Shown in pieces: positions 1 to 7,199 of a stretch of 18,537 nt of DNA. Location of the stretch: positions 1 to 18,537 of the forward strand of contig CAJUNI010000045.1 in the NCBI GenBank assembly GCA_910587945.1, read 5' to 3'. The notes beneath the pieces were generated by a model. It was not told where the DNA came from. It worked only from the letters and a program-made list of their open reading frames with translations, and did no database searches. The translations under genes and the position numbers were made by a program. The stretch comes from an uncultured Parvibacter sp. GTDB taxonomy: Bacteria > Actinomycetota > Coriobacteriia > Coriobacteriales > Eggerthellaceae. How positions within the stretch are numbered: position 1 is the stretch's first letter; the number at the start of each line of letters is the position of its first letter.

Positions 1-29
1 CGAGATCGACGTCTCAAATATCGAACTGC

Positions 30-596
30 CTACGCAGCTAAATAGCCATTTAGCTGATTGTTGAGTTCAATTTTCTGATCAAGTAATTCCGCCAACATAG
101 AAATGCGTTTTTGAATCTCTAGGCGGGGCAACTGAATAGATATTCGCTTGAAATTTTTCGTAGGTTGCGCAAGTGCCGGAACGCCTGTCTGATTAGCGAA
201 AGCTAATATTTTGCTTTGACCTTCGTGTGTATGGAAATAGTAGACAAGATAAGGAACATAAACGCGAGTCGTATCAAAAGTGACTTTAAACTGTCGTTGC
301 GAACAGAGATACTCTGGATATGCTGACTCTTCTGGAATATATGATATTTGTCCAAGAGTTCCGCTAATGGTAACAACAACATCGCCGCGCTTTGCGATTG
401 ATCTTTTTAGAGATCTGGCTTTTTGTTCGGTTACAAATTTGGTTATATTGTCAGAGACCTTCGTTCCTTTAAGGTTCGCGCCATCGATAATTGGAAACCC
501 ATCATCTACGAAGCATGAAACCTTAATATTTGAGCCAAATGGGCCAGCAGCAATGTCGTTGATTACTTCCGAAAGTTCAATTTTTTCACATTCCAT
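30..596 (-). CDS. hsdS: Type I restriction-modification specificity subunit, half-length
   Basis: DNA-recognition subunit of a type I restriction-modification enzyme; it would give HsdM and HsdR their target sequence. I start it at ATG 596, not at an upstream in-frame ATG, because GGAGG lies 9 bases before it and the gene then overlaps hsdM by 11 bases. The 188-residue product has one target recognition domain with the usual hsdS landmarks (GPFGSNIK, ISGTLGQISYIPE, PTKNFKRISIQLP), then a helical spacer (IQKRISMLAELLDQKIELNN) ending in GYLAA and TAG. A normal HsdS is about 400 residues with two such domains, so this is half length. The frame stays open for the ten codons left in the window after the TAG. 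It may be a natural half-subunit acting as a dimer, one cassette of a shuffling locus, or a stop-interrupted gene. Family certain, completeness uncertain. Confidence 0.85.
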   Translation of the reverse strand: MECEKIELSEVINDIAAGPFGSNIKVSCFVDDGFPIIDGANLKGTKVSDNITKFVTEQKARSLKRSIAKRGDVVVTISGTLGQISYIPEESAYPEYLCSQRQFKVTFDTTRVYVPYLVYYFHTHEGQSKILAFANQTGVPALAQPTKNFKRISIQLPRLEIQKRISMLAELLDQKIELNNQLNGYLAA

Positions 597-2094
597 ACCC
601 AATCGCCTCCAAGTTCTTCTTGATCTGTTCTTGTAAGCGATTGGACTCCTCGAAGCATTTTGATATTTCACCTGTCAGGCGCGCCATCTTCTCTTCAAAT
701 GGCTCTCCGTCCTCTTCTTCAGGCTTGATGCCTACGTATCGGCCGGGCGTGAGAATAAAGTCCTGCTGTTCAATATCCGCGATAGTTGATACCTTGCAAA
801 AGCCGGGCTCGTCTTCCAGTTTGCCTTCCCTGAATGTGTCGAACGCCTTCGCGACTTTCGATATGTCCTCATCTGTGAACTCACGCAGCTTGCGACTAAC
901 CATCGTCCCCATATCGCGAGCGTCAATAAAAAGCGTTTTGCCGGGCTGACTCTTGCTCTTTGAGATAATCCAGAGGCTGACAGGGATTCCCGTGCTGTAG
1001 AACAGCTTGTCTGGCATTGCGATAATTCCTTCTACCAGATCCGCTTCTACGATTGCCTTTCGAATATCCCCCTCGCCGCCAGTTTGACTGGAGAGTGATC
1101 CATTGGCGAGAACCATTCCCATACGTCCATTGCTTTTTAGATGATGAATCATGTGCTGTACCCAGGCAAAGTTAGCATTTCCCTCGGGCGGGATACCAAA
1201 CTCCCAACGGGGGTCATTCTTCAAATCTTTTCCGCCCCAGTCTTTCATATTGAACGGAGGATTTGCTAAGACAAAATCGAAATTATCAAACTTATGAACA
1301 TCGTCAAAGAACGTGTCCTTATTTGCTGGGCCTAGATTTGCATCAATTCCTCGAATGGCAAGGTTCATTGTTGCCATTTTCCACGTGGTCGGATTGCTTT
1401 CTTGTCCAAAAATTGAGAGGCTTTCGATATTGCCCTGGTGTCGCTTTACGAACTCTGCGGATTGTACGAACATACCGCCACTTCCGCAGCAAGGGTCATA
1501 GACACGGCCCTTGTAGGGCTCAATTACTTCTACGAGGGTTTTCACGATGCAGGCAGGCGTATAGAACTCTCCGGCATTTTTGCCTTCTGCTTCGGCAAAC
1601 TTACTAAGACAATACTCGTAGGTACGTCCGAGAATATCTCGCGTGTCACCCTTTTCAGCCATCTGCACATTGGTGAAAAGGTCAACGACGTCACCTAGTT
1701 TGCGCTTATCTAACTCCTGCCGGGCAAAATTTTTGGGGAGTATGTTCTTCAGTTTTGGATTCTCGGCTTCAATTTGGCGCATGGCCTCATCGATCACTTT
1801 GCCAATCTCTGGGTCATGGGCGGATTTTGCAATTACTGACCAGCGTGCGCTCTCTGGAACAAAGAAGATATTTTTATAGGTGTACTCATCGCGATCTTCT
1901 TCAAACCCGTCCCCTTCGTCGATGAGCTCTTGGTGGCGTTCATCGAACTTATCGGAGATATATTTTAAGAAGATGAGTCCTAAAATGACGCTCTTATATT
2001 CGGAAGCATCTAGGTTTCCTCGGAGCTTATCGGCTGCTTTCCAAATCTGCTCTTCAAAGCCGATTTCAGCAGTGTTGTCAGTGTTCTTTGCCAT
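586..2094 (-). CDS. hsdM: Type I restriction-modification DNA methyltransferase subunit
   Basis: Adenine-N6 methyltransferase subunit: with HsdS it methylates host target sites using S-adenosylmethionine, and with HsdR it forms the restriction complex. The 502 residues have the family's full length. The N-terminal helical HsdM domain occupies about residues 12-150 (EEQIWKAADKLRGNLDASEY), the AdoMet-binding motif DPCCGSGGMF starts at 200, and the catalytic NPPF is at 278-281. The ATG at 2094 has AGGGA 7 bases upstream and lies 10 bases after the hsdR stop. Its 3' end overlaps hsdS by 11 bases, so the two are probably translationally coupled. No frameshift or lost motif is visible; it should be active if a working HsdS is present. 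Confidence 0.96.
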   Translation of the reverse strand: MAKNTDNTAEIGFEEQIWKAADKLRGNLDASEYKSVILGLIFLKYISDKFDERHQELIDEGDGFEEDRDEYTYKNIFFVPESARWSVIAKSAHDPEIGKVIDEAMRQIEAENPKLKNILPKNFARQELDKRKLGDVVDLFTNVQMAEKGDTRDILGRTYEYCLSKFAEAEGKNAGEFYTPACIVKTLVEVIEPYKGRVYDPCCGSGGMFVQSAEFVKRHQGNIESLSIFGQESNPTTWKMATMNLAIRGIDANLGPANKDTFFDDVHKFDNFDFVLANPPFNMKDWGGKDLKNDPRWEFGIPPEGNANFAWVQHMIHHLKSNGRMGMVLANGSLSSQTGGEGDIRKAIVEADLVEGIIAMPDKLFYSTGIPVSLWIISKSKSQPGKTLFIDARDMGTMVSRKLREFTDEDISKVAKAFDTFREGKLEDEPGFCKVSTIADIEQQDFILTPGRYVGIKPEEEDGEPFEEKMARLTGEISKCFEESNRLQEQIKKNLEAIGYGM

Positions 2095-2104
2095 GATTCA
2101 ATCC

Positions 2105-5100
2105 CTAATCGTAGATTTTGTTGTCGGCCCAGAGTTCGCATTGAGCCATAACTGTCTCTAAGGCTCCGCTAACTTCCTCAGGGGGATACTTGTATTTCTT
2201 TAAAAGCCTCTTAATGGCGCGACGCATTCCTGCGCGAGCGCTTTCTTTCTTCTGCCAATCTATGGTTGCGCTTTTCTGCATGGTTTCTGTGAGTTCGCGG
2301 CTAATGGCAACAAGCTGGTCGTTGTCGTAGAAGTCTTTGATAGCTTGCGGCTTGGTGATTGCGTCGTAGAATGCCATTTCTTCTTCGGACAGCCCAAGGG
2401 CATCAGCATCCGAGCGATCCAATAGCATTTCCTTTGCCATCTTTACCAGTTCTTCGATGACCTCAGCATTAGTGAGCATGCCGTTTAGATAGCCATTGAG
2501 AGTCTTTTGAAGCATCTCGCTGAACTTCTCGGCTTTTACGACGCTTGTCTTTTGGTAGCTCCTGACCTTTTCCTTAATAAGCCTCTTCAAGCTTTCGAGG
2601 GCTATATTCTTTTGTTTCATGTTGGCGATTTCTTGAAGGAACGCTTCGTCGAAAAGCGATATCTCTACGCTGTCATTCTCGAAGAGGTTTATGACGCCAT
2701 CCGCTTTAACGGTCTGTTCCATAATCGCATTAATACGCTTATTGAATTCAGCGTAGCTCATTCCTTTTCCGCCACGACCATTGCGCCCTTCCAGGCGCAG
2801 GATCTGAACGCGGAGGACCGAGAAATAGGCGGCTTCATGTTGATCGCGTTCGTCAACTAGACTTTTGCAAAGACTCAATGCCTGATTCATTAATTGGCAT
2901 TGTTGAATGAAATCTTCTTTATCTTGAGCGTGTTTCGGATCCAGAAGCCAATCCGTGCCTTCAGCAATTGCCGTTGCAAGACTAGACTTACTGCCGCTGA
3001 AGATGTTTGTCTTATAGCTGAAGCCATAGAGAAGATCTCGGCAGACACGGAGCTTCTCTTCGAACTTTGGCAGCGCAGTCATGGCGATATCCATTTCGCC
3101 ATAGTTGGTTTGATCGCGACCGGTATAGTCTTTCATGGCGCGTTTGAGTGCATTTGCAATGCCGATGTAATCGACCACTAGGCCGCCTTCCTTGCCTTTG
3201 CAAACGCGATTAACGCGGGCGATGGCCTGCATGAGGTTGTGGCCCGACATTGGTTTGAAGATGTACATAGTTGCAAGGCTCGGGACGTCGAACCCGGTAA
3301 GCCACATATCTACAACAATAGCTATCTTTAATGGATCATTCTCTGCTTTGAACTTACGCTCCATCTCATGTTTGTGCTTGGTTCCACCGCAAATCTCAAA
3401 CCACTCCTCAGGATCTTGGTTTGAGGTTGTCATCACAACGCCCACCTTGTCCTTCCAGTTAGGACGTAATTCCAGGAGTCTGTAATAGATTTTCATTGCA
3501 ATAGGACGGCTATAGGCAACGATGAGGGCTTTGCCGGCGAGAACATCCTCCCGATTATTCTCGTAGTGATCGATGATGTCCATACAGAGTGCGTCGATGG
3601 TTTCTGGCGTATCGAAGAGCGCATCTAGGCCGACATGATCGCGCTTTGCCTTAGCTAGGCTAATCTCATCAGCCTCGGTAGCGAATTCTGCATATACGCT
3701 ATCAAGTTGGCGAAGCGCGTCTTCGTTGAGCTTGAGGGCAACAACGCGGCTTTCGTAATAGACGGGGCGAGTGGCGTTGTCTTCCACTGATTGAGTCATG
3801 TCGTATACATCGATATAGTCGCCGAATATCTCTCTCGTATTCTTGTCTTCGGTTGCTATAGGGGTTCCGGTAAACCCGATGTACGCAGCATTGGGCAAGG
3901 CTTTGCGCACCATACGTGCTGCTCCGATGGAGACATTACCTTCAGCATCCATGCGCTCTGTGAGGCCATACTGTCCGCGGTGCGCTTCGTCTACCATGAC
4001 AATTACGTTTGAGCGATCACAGAGGGGCTCGTCAGTATCAGTGAACTTCTGCATCGTGGTGAAAATAATGCCGTTGGCTTCACGACCGCGCAGAAGTTCC
4101 TTAAGGTTTTCGCAGCTTTTTGCCTGTACAGGTTTTTGCCTCAAGAAATCGCTGCATTGTGAAAATTGACCATAAAGCTGATTGTCTAGGTCGTTTCTGT
4201 CGGTAATAACAACGATGGTGGGACTATCAAGCTGTTCTTGCAGTAAATGGGCAAGAAATACCATCGATAAAGACTTACCGCTTCCTTGGGTGTGCCAAAA
4301 CACACCAATTTTGCCATCCCCATTTACGGCTTCTTGGGTGCGCAGAGCAGCTTTATTTACTGCAAAGTATTGGTGATAAGCCGCAAGGTATTTTATGACC
4401 CGCGTAGATGTATCACCAAAGCAAATGAAGTTCTTGATAATGTCTATCAATCTTGCTTTGGGCATCATGCCATCCAGCATGGTTTTCCAGGTGGCAAAAG
4501 ATGTTTCTGAGTAATCGCCATCAACTGATTTCCAGGAGACGTAGCGGTCTTCATCTGCCGTTATTGTTCCGACGCGAGTTTCCGCCATATCGCTCATTAC
4601 GCAGAAGGCATTTGGTACGAAAAAGGAAGGAATGTGTTGCATATAATTTCGCAGTTGAAGGTAGGCTTCTGACGCATCCGTTTCTTCGCGCGATGGACTT
4701 TTTAGCTCGAAGACTACAAGCGGAATTCCATTAATGAAGACGACTACATCCGGTCTTTTTTCTGAATACTCGACGAAGGTCCATTGGTTTACCACGTGAA
4801 AATCATTGTTCTCTGGGTTGGCATAATCGATCAAATAAACGATGTCGTTGATATCTTCTTTGCCATTGAAATAGCGGACTTCAACACCATTTTGCAGGTA
4901 GTCAGAAAATCGCTCGTTCTTGTGTTGGGGTGAATCGCCTTCTACATTAGAAATTTTTAAAATAGCTTCTTGAATTGCGGCTTGAGGCAGATCCTTGTTT
5001 ATCCTGCGAAGCGCGGAGGGTAGGATTGAAGGGAGAAATACATCCTCGTATTTCTCGTTAGTCCTTTCTACATCGGGGCCATAGAGATAGTCGTAGTTGA

Positions 5101-5194
5101 GCTGATCACGGAGATGCTCCACGACTACGTCTTCGAAAAACTCTTCGTTAATTCGTATCTGCTGTACTGCATAATCGAAACTCGATTTGCTCAT
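2105..5194 (-). CDS. hsdR: Type I restriction enzyme endonuclease/translocase subunit
   Basis: Motor and nuclease subunit that translocates and cuts unmethylated DNA in an ATP-dependent way when bound to HsdM/HsdS. The 1029-residue product is full length. Visible parts in order: PD-(D/E)xK nuclease near residues 148-165 (PDVVVFINGIPLVVFELKSP, with D149, E163, K165), Walker A TQGSGKS at 302-308, DEAH at 402-405, FTGTP at 441-445, then the second helicase domain and a long helical C-terminus that binds HsdM. I start it at ATG 5194, not at a farther upstream ATG, because AAGGA sits 7 bases upstream and the upstream reading overlaps the toxin gene. That ribosome binding site includes the toxin's TAA stop, so hsdR translation is probably coupled to the toxin gene. 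Composition is more AT-rich than the respiratory genes, suggesting horizontal origin. Confidence 0.96.
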   Translation of the reverse strand: MSKSSFDYAVQQIRINEEFFEDVVVEHLRDQLNYDYLYGPDVERTNEKYEDVFLPSILPSALRRINKDLPQAAIQEAILKISNVEGDSPQHKNERFSDYLQNGVEVRYFNGKEDINDIVYLIDYANPENNDFHVVNQWTFVEYSEKRPDVVVFINGIPLVVFELKSPSREETDASEAYLQLRNYMQHIPSFFVPNAFCVMSDMAETRVGTITADEDRYVSWKSVDGDYSETSFATWKTMLDGMMPKARLIDIIKNFICFGDTSTRVIKYLAAYHQYFAVNKAALRTQEAVNGDGKIGVFWHTQGSGKSLSMVFLAHLLQEQLDSPTIVVITDRNDLDNQLYGQFSQCSDFLRQKPVQAKSCENLKELLRGREANGIIFTTMQKFTDTDEPLCDRSNVIVMVDEAHRGQYGLTERMDAEGNVSIGAARMVRKALPNAAYIGFTGTPIATEDKNTREIFGDYIDVYDMTQSVEDNATRPVYYESRVVALKLNEDALRQLDSVYAEFATEADEISLAKAKRDHVGLDALFDTPETIDALCMDIIDHYENNREDVLAGKALIVAYSRPIAMKIYYRLLELRPNWKDKVGVVMTTSNQDPEEWFEICGGTKHKHEMERKFKAENDPLKIAIVVDMWLTGFDVPSLATMYIFKPMSGHNLMQAIARVNRVCKGKEGGLVVDYIGIANALKRAMKDYTGRDQTNYGEMDIAMTALPKFEEKLRVCRDLLYGFSYKTNIFSGSKSSLATAIAEGTDWLLDPKHAQDKEDFIQQCQLMNQALSLCKSLVDERDQHEAAYFSVLRVQILRLEGRNGRGGKGMSYAEFNKRINAIMEQTVKADGVINLFENDSVEISLFDEAFLQEIANMKQKNIALESLKRLIKEKVRSYQKTSVVKAEKFSEMLQKTLNGYLNGMLTNAEVIEELVKMAKEMLLDRSDADALGLSEEEMAFYDAITKPQAIKDFYDNDQLVAISRELTETMQKSATIDWQKKESARAGMRRAIKRLLKKYKYPPEEVSGALETVMAQCELWADNKIYD

Positions 5195-5204
5195 ATCATT
5201 TTCC

Positions 5205-5498
5205 TTAGGAACCAAACAGTTCGTCATGACTGCCGGTTCGTTGAAAATACACTTGGTCTTTAGTAGGCGCCCAGATGAGAAGCCAGTCTCCCACGTTCGC
5301 CACATGACATTCTAGACTACCGCTCCAATCTCCTTTAAGCACATGCATGTTATGGCGCCTTTTTAACTCTGCTTTTGCTTGAGGAGTATCGTCGATGATT
5401 AGCTGCATGACCTCCTTCAGCGGCTTCAACTCAACATGCTTCTTTGTGAGCCGTTTCATATCTTTCATGAAGCGGGGAGTGTAATTGGGCCTTAGCAT
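5205..5498 (-). CDS. YafQ/RelE-superfamily toxin (type II toxin-antitoxin)
   Basis: Predicted ribosome-associated mRNA endonuclease of the YafQ group, neutralised by the preceding antitoxin. The 97 residues match the family length. Recognisable features are the opening (LRPNYTPRFMKDMKRL), the central HVLKGDWSGSLECHV stretch, GDWLLIW, and the C-terminal TGSHDELF, which carries the His (91) and Phe (95) that are catalytic in YafQ. The ATG follows the antitoxin stop with no gap (TAGATG) and has no clear ribosome binding site, so translation is probably coupled to the antitoxin. Its own stop sits 10 bases before hsdR, within the hsdR ribosome binding site. Unusually, it is sandwiched between its antitoxin and a restriction system in one operon. 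Target in this organism is inferred from family only. Confidence 0.9.
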   Translation of the reverse strand: MLRPNYTPRFMKDMKRLTKKHVELKPLKEVMQLIIDDTPQAKAELKRRHNMHVLKGDWSGSLECHVANVGDWLLIWAPTKDQVYFQRTGSHDELFGS

Positions 5499-5768
5499 CT
5501 ATAAATCCATTGATTCGAACATAGCTTCGAGGGAGTCATAGCCGGGGTGCTCGGATGCGATGAGTTTCTCGGTTTCCTTCAAAGATTCGAGAGATTCCTT
5601 GTTTGGTTTCGGGTACTCAAGATTCAATGGAATTCGTTGCTCTCGAACGATTTGGCGGTAAAAAGCGCGTGTTACAGAAGAAAGATCGAAACCAAAATCT
5701 TCTGCGATCGATGCAGCGGCTTGCTTGGTAGCTTCGTCAACGCGAACAGTTACTGATGAGGTTGTCAT
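5499..5768 (-). CDS. RelB/DinJ-family antitoxin
   Basis: Antitoxin that would bind and block the following YafQ-type toxin and repress its own operon. The 89-residue product opens with a ribbon-helix-helix DNA-binding segment (SVTVRVDEATKQAAASIAEDF, then DLSSVTRAFYRQIV), the DinJ/RelB pattern. The C-terminal half, about residues 50-89, is charged and acidic (ESLESLKETEKLIASEH), as expected for the toxin-wrapping tail. The start has a strong TAGGAGG 5 bases upstream. The gene is the first of the five-gene minus-strand operon, and a 10-base perfect inverted repeat around its promoter suggests autorepression, which would then also govern hsdR, hsdM and hsdS. Confidence 0.9.
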   Translation of the reverse strand: MTTSSVTVRVDEATKQAAASIAEDFGFDLSSVTRAFYRQIVREQRIPLNLEYPKPNKESLESLKETEKLIASEHPGYDSLEAMFESMDL

Positions 5769-5781
5769 GATGGCCTCCTAG

Positions 5782-5821
5782 GTTGTAAGACGATTATATG
5801 AAGTTGTCTTACAACAGGCAA
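5782..5821 (-). promoter_or_regulatory. Promoter and palindromic operator of the toxin-antitoxin/restriction operon
   Basis: Read on the minus strand, TTGCCT (5816-5821) and TATAAT (5793-5798) are separated by exactly 17 bases, a near-ideal housekeeping promoter. A perfect inverted repeat GTTGTAAGAC / GTCTTACAAC (5782-5791 and 5806-5815, 14-base spacer) places one arm between the -35 and -10 boxes and the other just past the -10. A ribbon-helix-helix dimer pair bound there would block polymerase. The antitoxin start is 14 bases from the nearer arm. Operator function is inferred from position and symmetry. Confidence 0.8.
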
Positions 5822-6241
5822 GTTTGTTGAGAGCGGGGATACCCGATTGCGCCAAAGCATCTGGTGCACCTCTGAGGCAATTTGCAAAAAATGAAAATTG
5901 CAAATTTGCACAAATCCGTGGCGCAGTACGGCCTAGGTGTCATCAACTCTGTTGGGTATCGCGTGAAGTCTCACTAAAGCGTAGTGATTTCTGTAGCTTG
6001 GTGCAGCAGCAATGGGTAAGTGGCCGAGCGGGCTGCTTCCAAGTATTAGGACTTATGCCTCAGCCTTTTAGATTCAAATTAAGGCGCGGCATAACGCGAA
6101 AGCGTTTCTGTTTCATGGATCCTTAATCTGCCTCAAATAAGGCAAAAAGAGGCAGAAAAGAGGCCTATGATGCAGAAAGATAGCTCGTTAGCCCACCACA
6201 ATGTCGTCAGCCCAGCACTCATCACCCGAACCGCAACCATC
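5822..6241. other. Intergenic stretch without a convincing gene
   Basis: About 420 bases between the restriction/toxin operon and the zinc-ribbon gene. I see no reading frame with a credible start and family resemblance. It holds several small symmetric elements: an 8-base inverted repeat AATTTGCA / TGCAAATT (5879-5906), a 5-base-stem hairpin with a GAAA loop (AACGC-GAAA-GCGTT, 6093-6106), and a perfect 7-base repeat CTGCCTC / GAGGCAG (6128-6155) beside a tandem AAAAGAGGC. These could be protein sites, a small-RNA remnant, or the scar of an insertion; nothing decides between them. Confidence 0.5.
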
Positions 6242-6272
6242 AAAAAAGCCGGCAAGTTGAGGCTGCCGGCTT
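6242..6272 (-). terminator. Intrinsic terminator after the zinc-ribbon gene
   Basis: A perfect 9-base stem AAGCCGGCA / TGCCGGCTT (6246-6254 and 6264-6272) with a 9-base loop is followed, on the minus strand, by six T residues (6242-6247, partly overlapping the stem base). It lies 25 bases beyond the stop of the minus-strand zinc-ribbon gene, the right place and orientation for a Rho-independent terminator. Confidence 0.88.
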
Positions 6273-6296
6273 CGATGTGTGATTGAACCTTAAAGA

Positions 6297-6971
6297 CTAG
6301 TGGGAGGAATTCGTCGCGCTCGTGTAGTTGATGGTGACTTCAGTCTTCTGTCCAGCAATAGATTCGCGAATAGCTTCCACAATGCGATCGGCCTCTGCGC
6401 GATTATTCAAGAAGATCGTGACATCATTGCCCGAGTTCAAGTGGATAAAAATGCCCTTAGGAGCAGTGGCGCGCTTATAGAGCCACCACGCAAACCACAA
6501 CACAGCTATAACGACTACCGCAATGCCAGCGACAAAGAGTTGAAAGCTGTGGTTGCTGCCAAAGAAGGTAACCACAATGCCCACGATGAGAAGTATCAAC
6601 GCGACGATGGGGAACGCAGGCAACGGTACCTTGGTAGTGATCTTTTCGATATAGGACTGGACAATCATCGTCTCCGGCCAGGAAATGATCCCGTCCTTAA
6701 TGCTTACCACGCTTGAGGGGGAGCTCGTGTAAGTGCGGGTTGCAGCGCTGCCGGAACCAGCGGTCGCGGAGGAAGCCGCAGGGGTGCTCGCGGAGGAAGC
6801 CGCAGTCGGGGCCGCAGAGGCTTTGGTCGCACCACGATGAGAAGCCGCCGAAGAAGCTCGTGGGGTAGGGCTGGATGCAGCAGCGGGGCCAGAGGGCAGG
6901 GTCTTGCCGCAGTTCTTGCAGAATTTGGCGCCCTCTTTATTCTCGAGGCCGCAGGATGGGCAAAACGTCAT
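6297..6971 (-). CDS. Zinc-ribbon protein with two membrane spans, function unknown
   Basis: Predicted membrane protein of 224 residues. An N-terminal zinc ribbon (C4, C7, C18, C21 in CPSCG and CKNCG) is joined by a low-complexity Ala/Ser/Pro/Thr linker (about 26-85) to a short segment, two hydrophobic spans (about 118-137 and 143-165) and a C-terminal alpha/beta-looking tail (IFIHLNSGNDVTIFLNN...ADRIVEAI). The tail resembles small domains of unknown function in other bacterial membrane proteins; I do not assign a family. I start at ATG 6971 because GGAG lies 6 bases upstream and the zinc ribbon then begins at residue 4. It is a single-gene unit with its own terminator, divergent from the isomerase-sulfur operon. 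Linker DNA contains an 18-base direct repeat. Confidence 0.85.
   Translation of the reverse strand: MTFCPSCGLENKEGAKFCKNCGKTLPSGPAAASSPTPRASSAASHRGATKASAAPTAASSASTPAASSATAGSGSAATRTYTSSPSSVVSIKDGIISWPETMIVQSYIEKITTKVPLPAFPIVALILLIVGIVVTFFGSNHSFQLFVAGIAVVVIAVLWFAWWLYKRATAPKGIFIHLNSGNDVTIFLNNRAEADRIVEAIRESIAGQKTEVTINYTSATNSSH
6764..6805 (-). repeat. 18-base direct repeat inside the zinc-ribbon linker
   Basis: The plus-strand word TCGCGGAGGAAGCCGCAG occurs perfectly at 6764-6781 and 6788-6805, a 24-base period, so gain or loss of a copy would keep the frame. It encodes the repeated Ala-Ser linker units (AASSASTP, AASSATAG) and could vary linker length between strains. Confidence 0.75.
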
Positions 6972-7024
6972 TCTTTTCTCCTTTACCAAGAAACGCGAGT
7001 GTATTGCATAGATTGCAACGCGAC

Positions 7025-7033
7025 ATTCTAGCA
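7025..7033 (-). promoter_or_regulatory. Candidate extended -10 promoter of the zinc-ribbon gene
   Basis: On the minus strand TGCTAGAAT matches the extended -10 pattern (TG, one base, TATAAT-like hexamer) and lies 54 bases upstream of the start codon. No good -35 hexamer is found at 16-18 bases, which extended -10 promoters can tolerate. Position and sequence only. Confidence 0.4.
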
Positions 7034-7199
7034 TCAGTGCCCAAGAAGTACACCGCCCCTCGGTTTGACGAACCTGCTAAAAATGGGCGATATTTTGCGC
7101 GATTTGGGAACTGTTTTTCATGGTTTTCCGCCATGGGCCTTCCTTCGCTTCAGATTTGTTATCTATGGGCTAGAGGTAATTCTTTGAGAGGGGAAGTCC

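Noticed and set aside
6010..6100. tRNA-like segment (GGCCGAGCGG resembling a Leu/Ser D-arm, and ATTCAAAT resembling a T-loop).
   Set aside because: The acceptor ends do not pair, the T-stem needs wobble pairs, and no anticodon arm forms; at most a decayed remnant.
5824..6126. Possible 100-residue plus-strand gene in the region before the zinc-ribbon gene.
   Set aside because: Non-ATG start, no ribosome binding site, odd composition and no domain.
6128..6164. CRISPR-like repeats (CTGCCTC/GAGGCAG and tandem AAAAGAGGC).
   Set aside because: Too short, only two copies and no regular spacers or cas genes.
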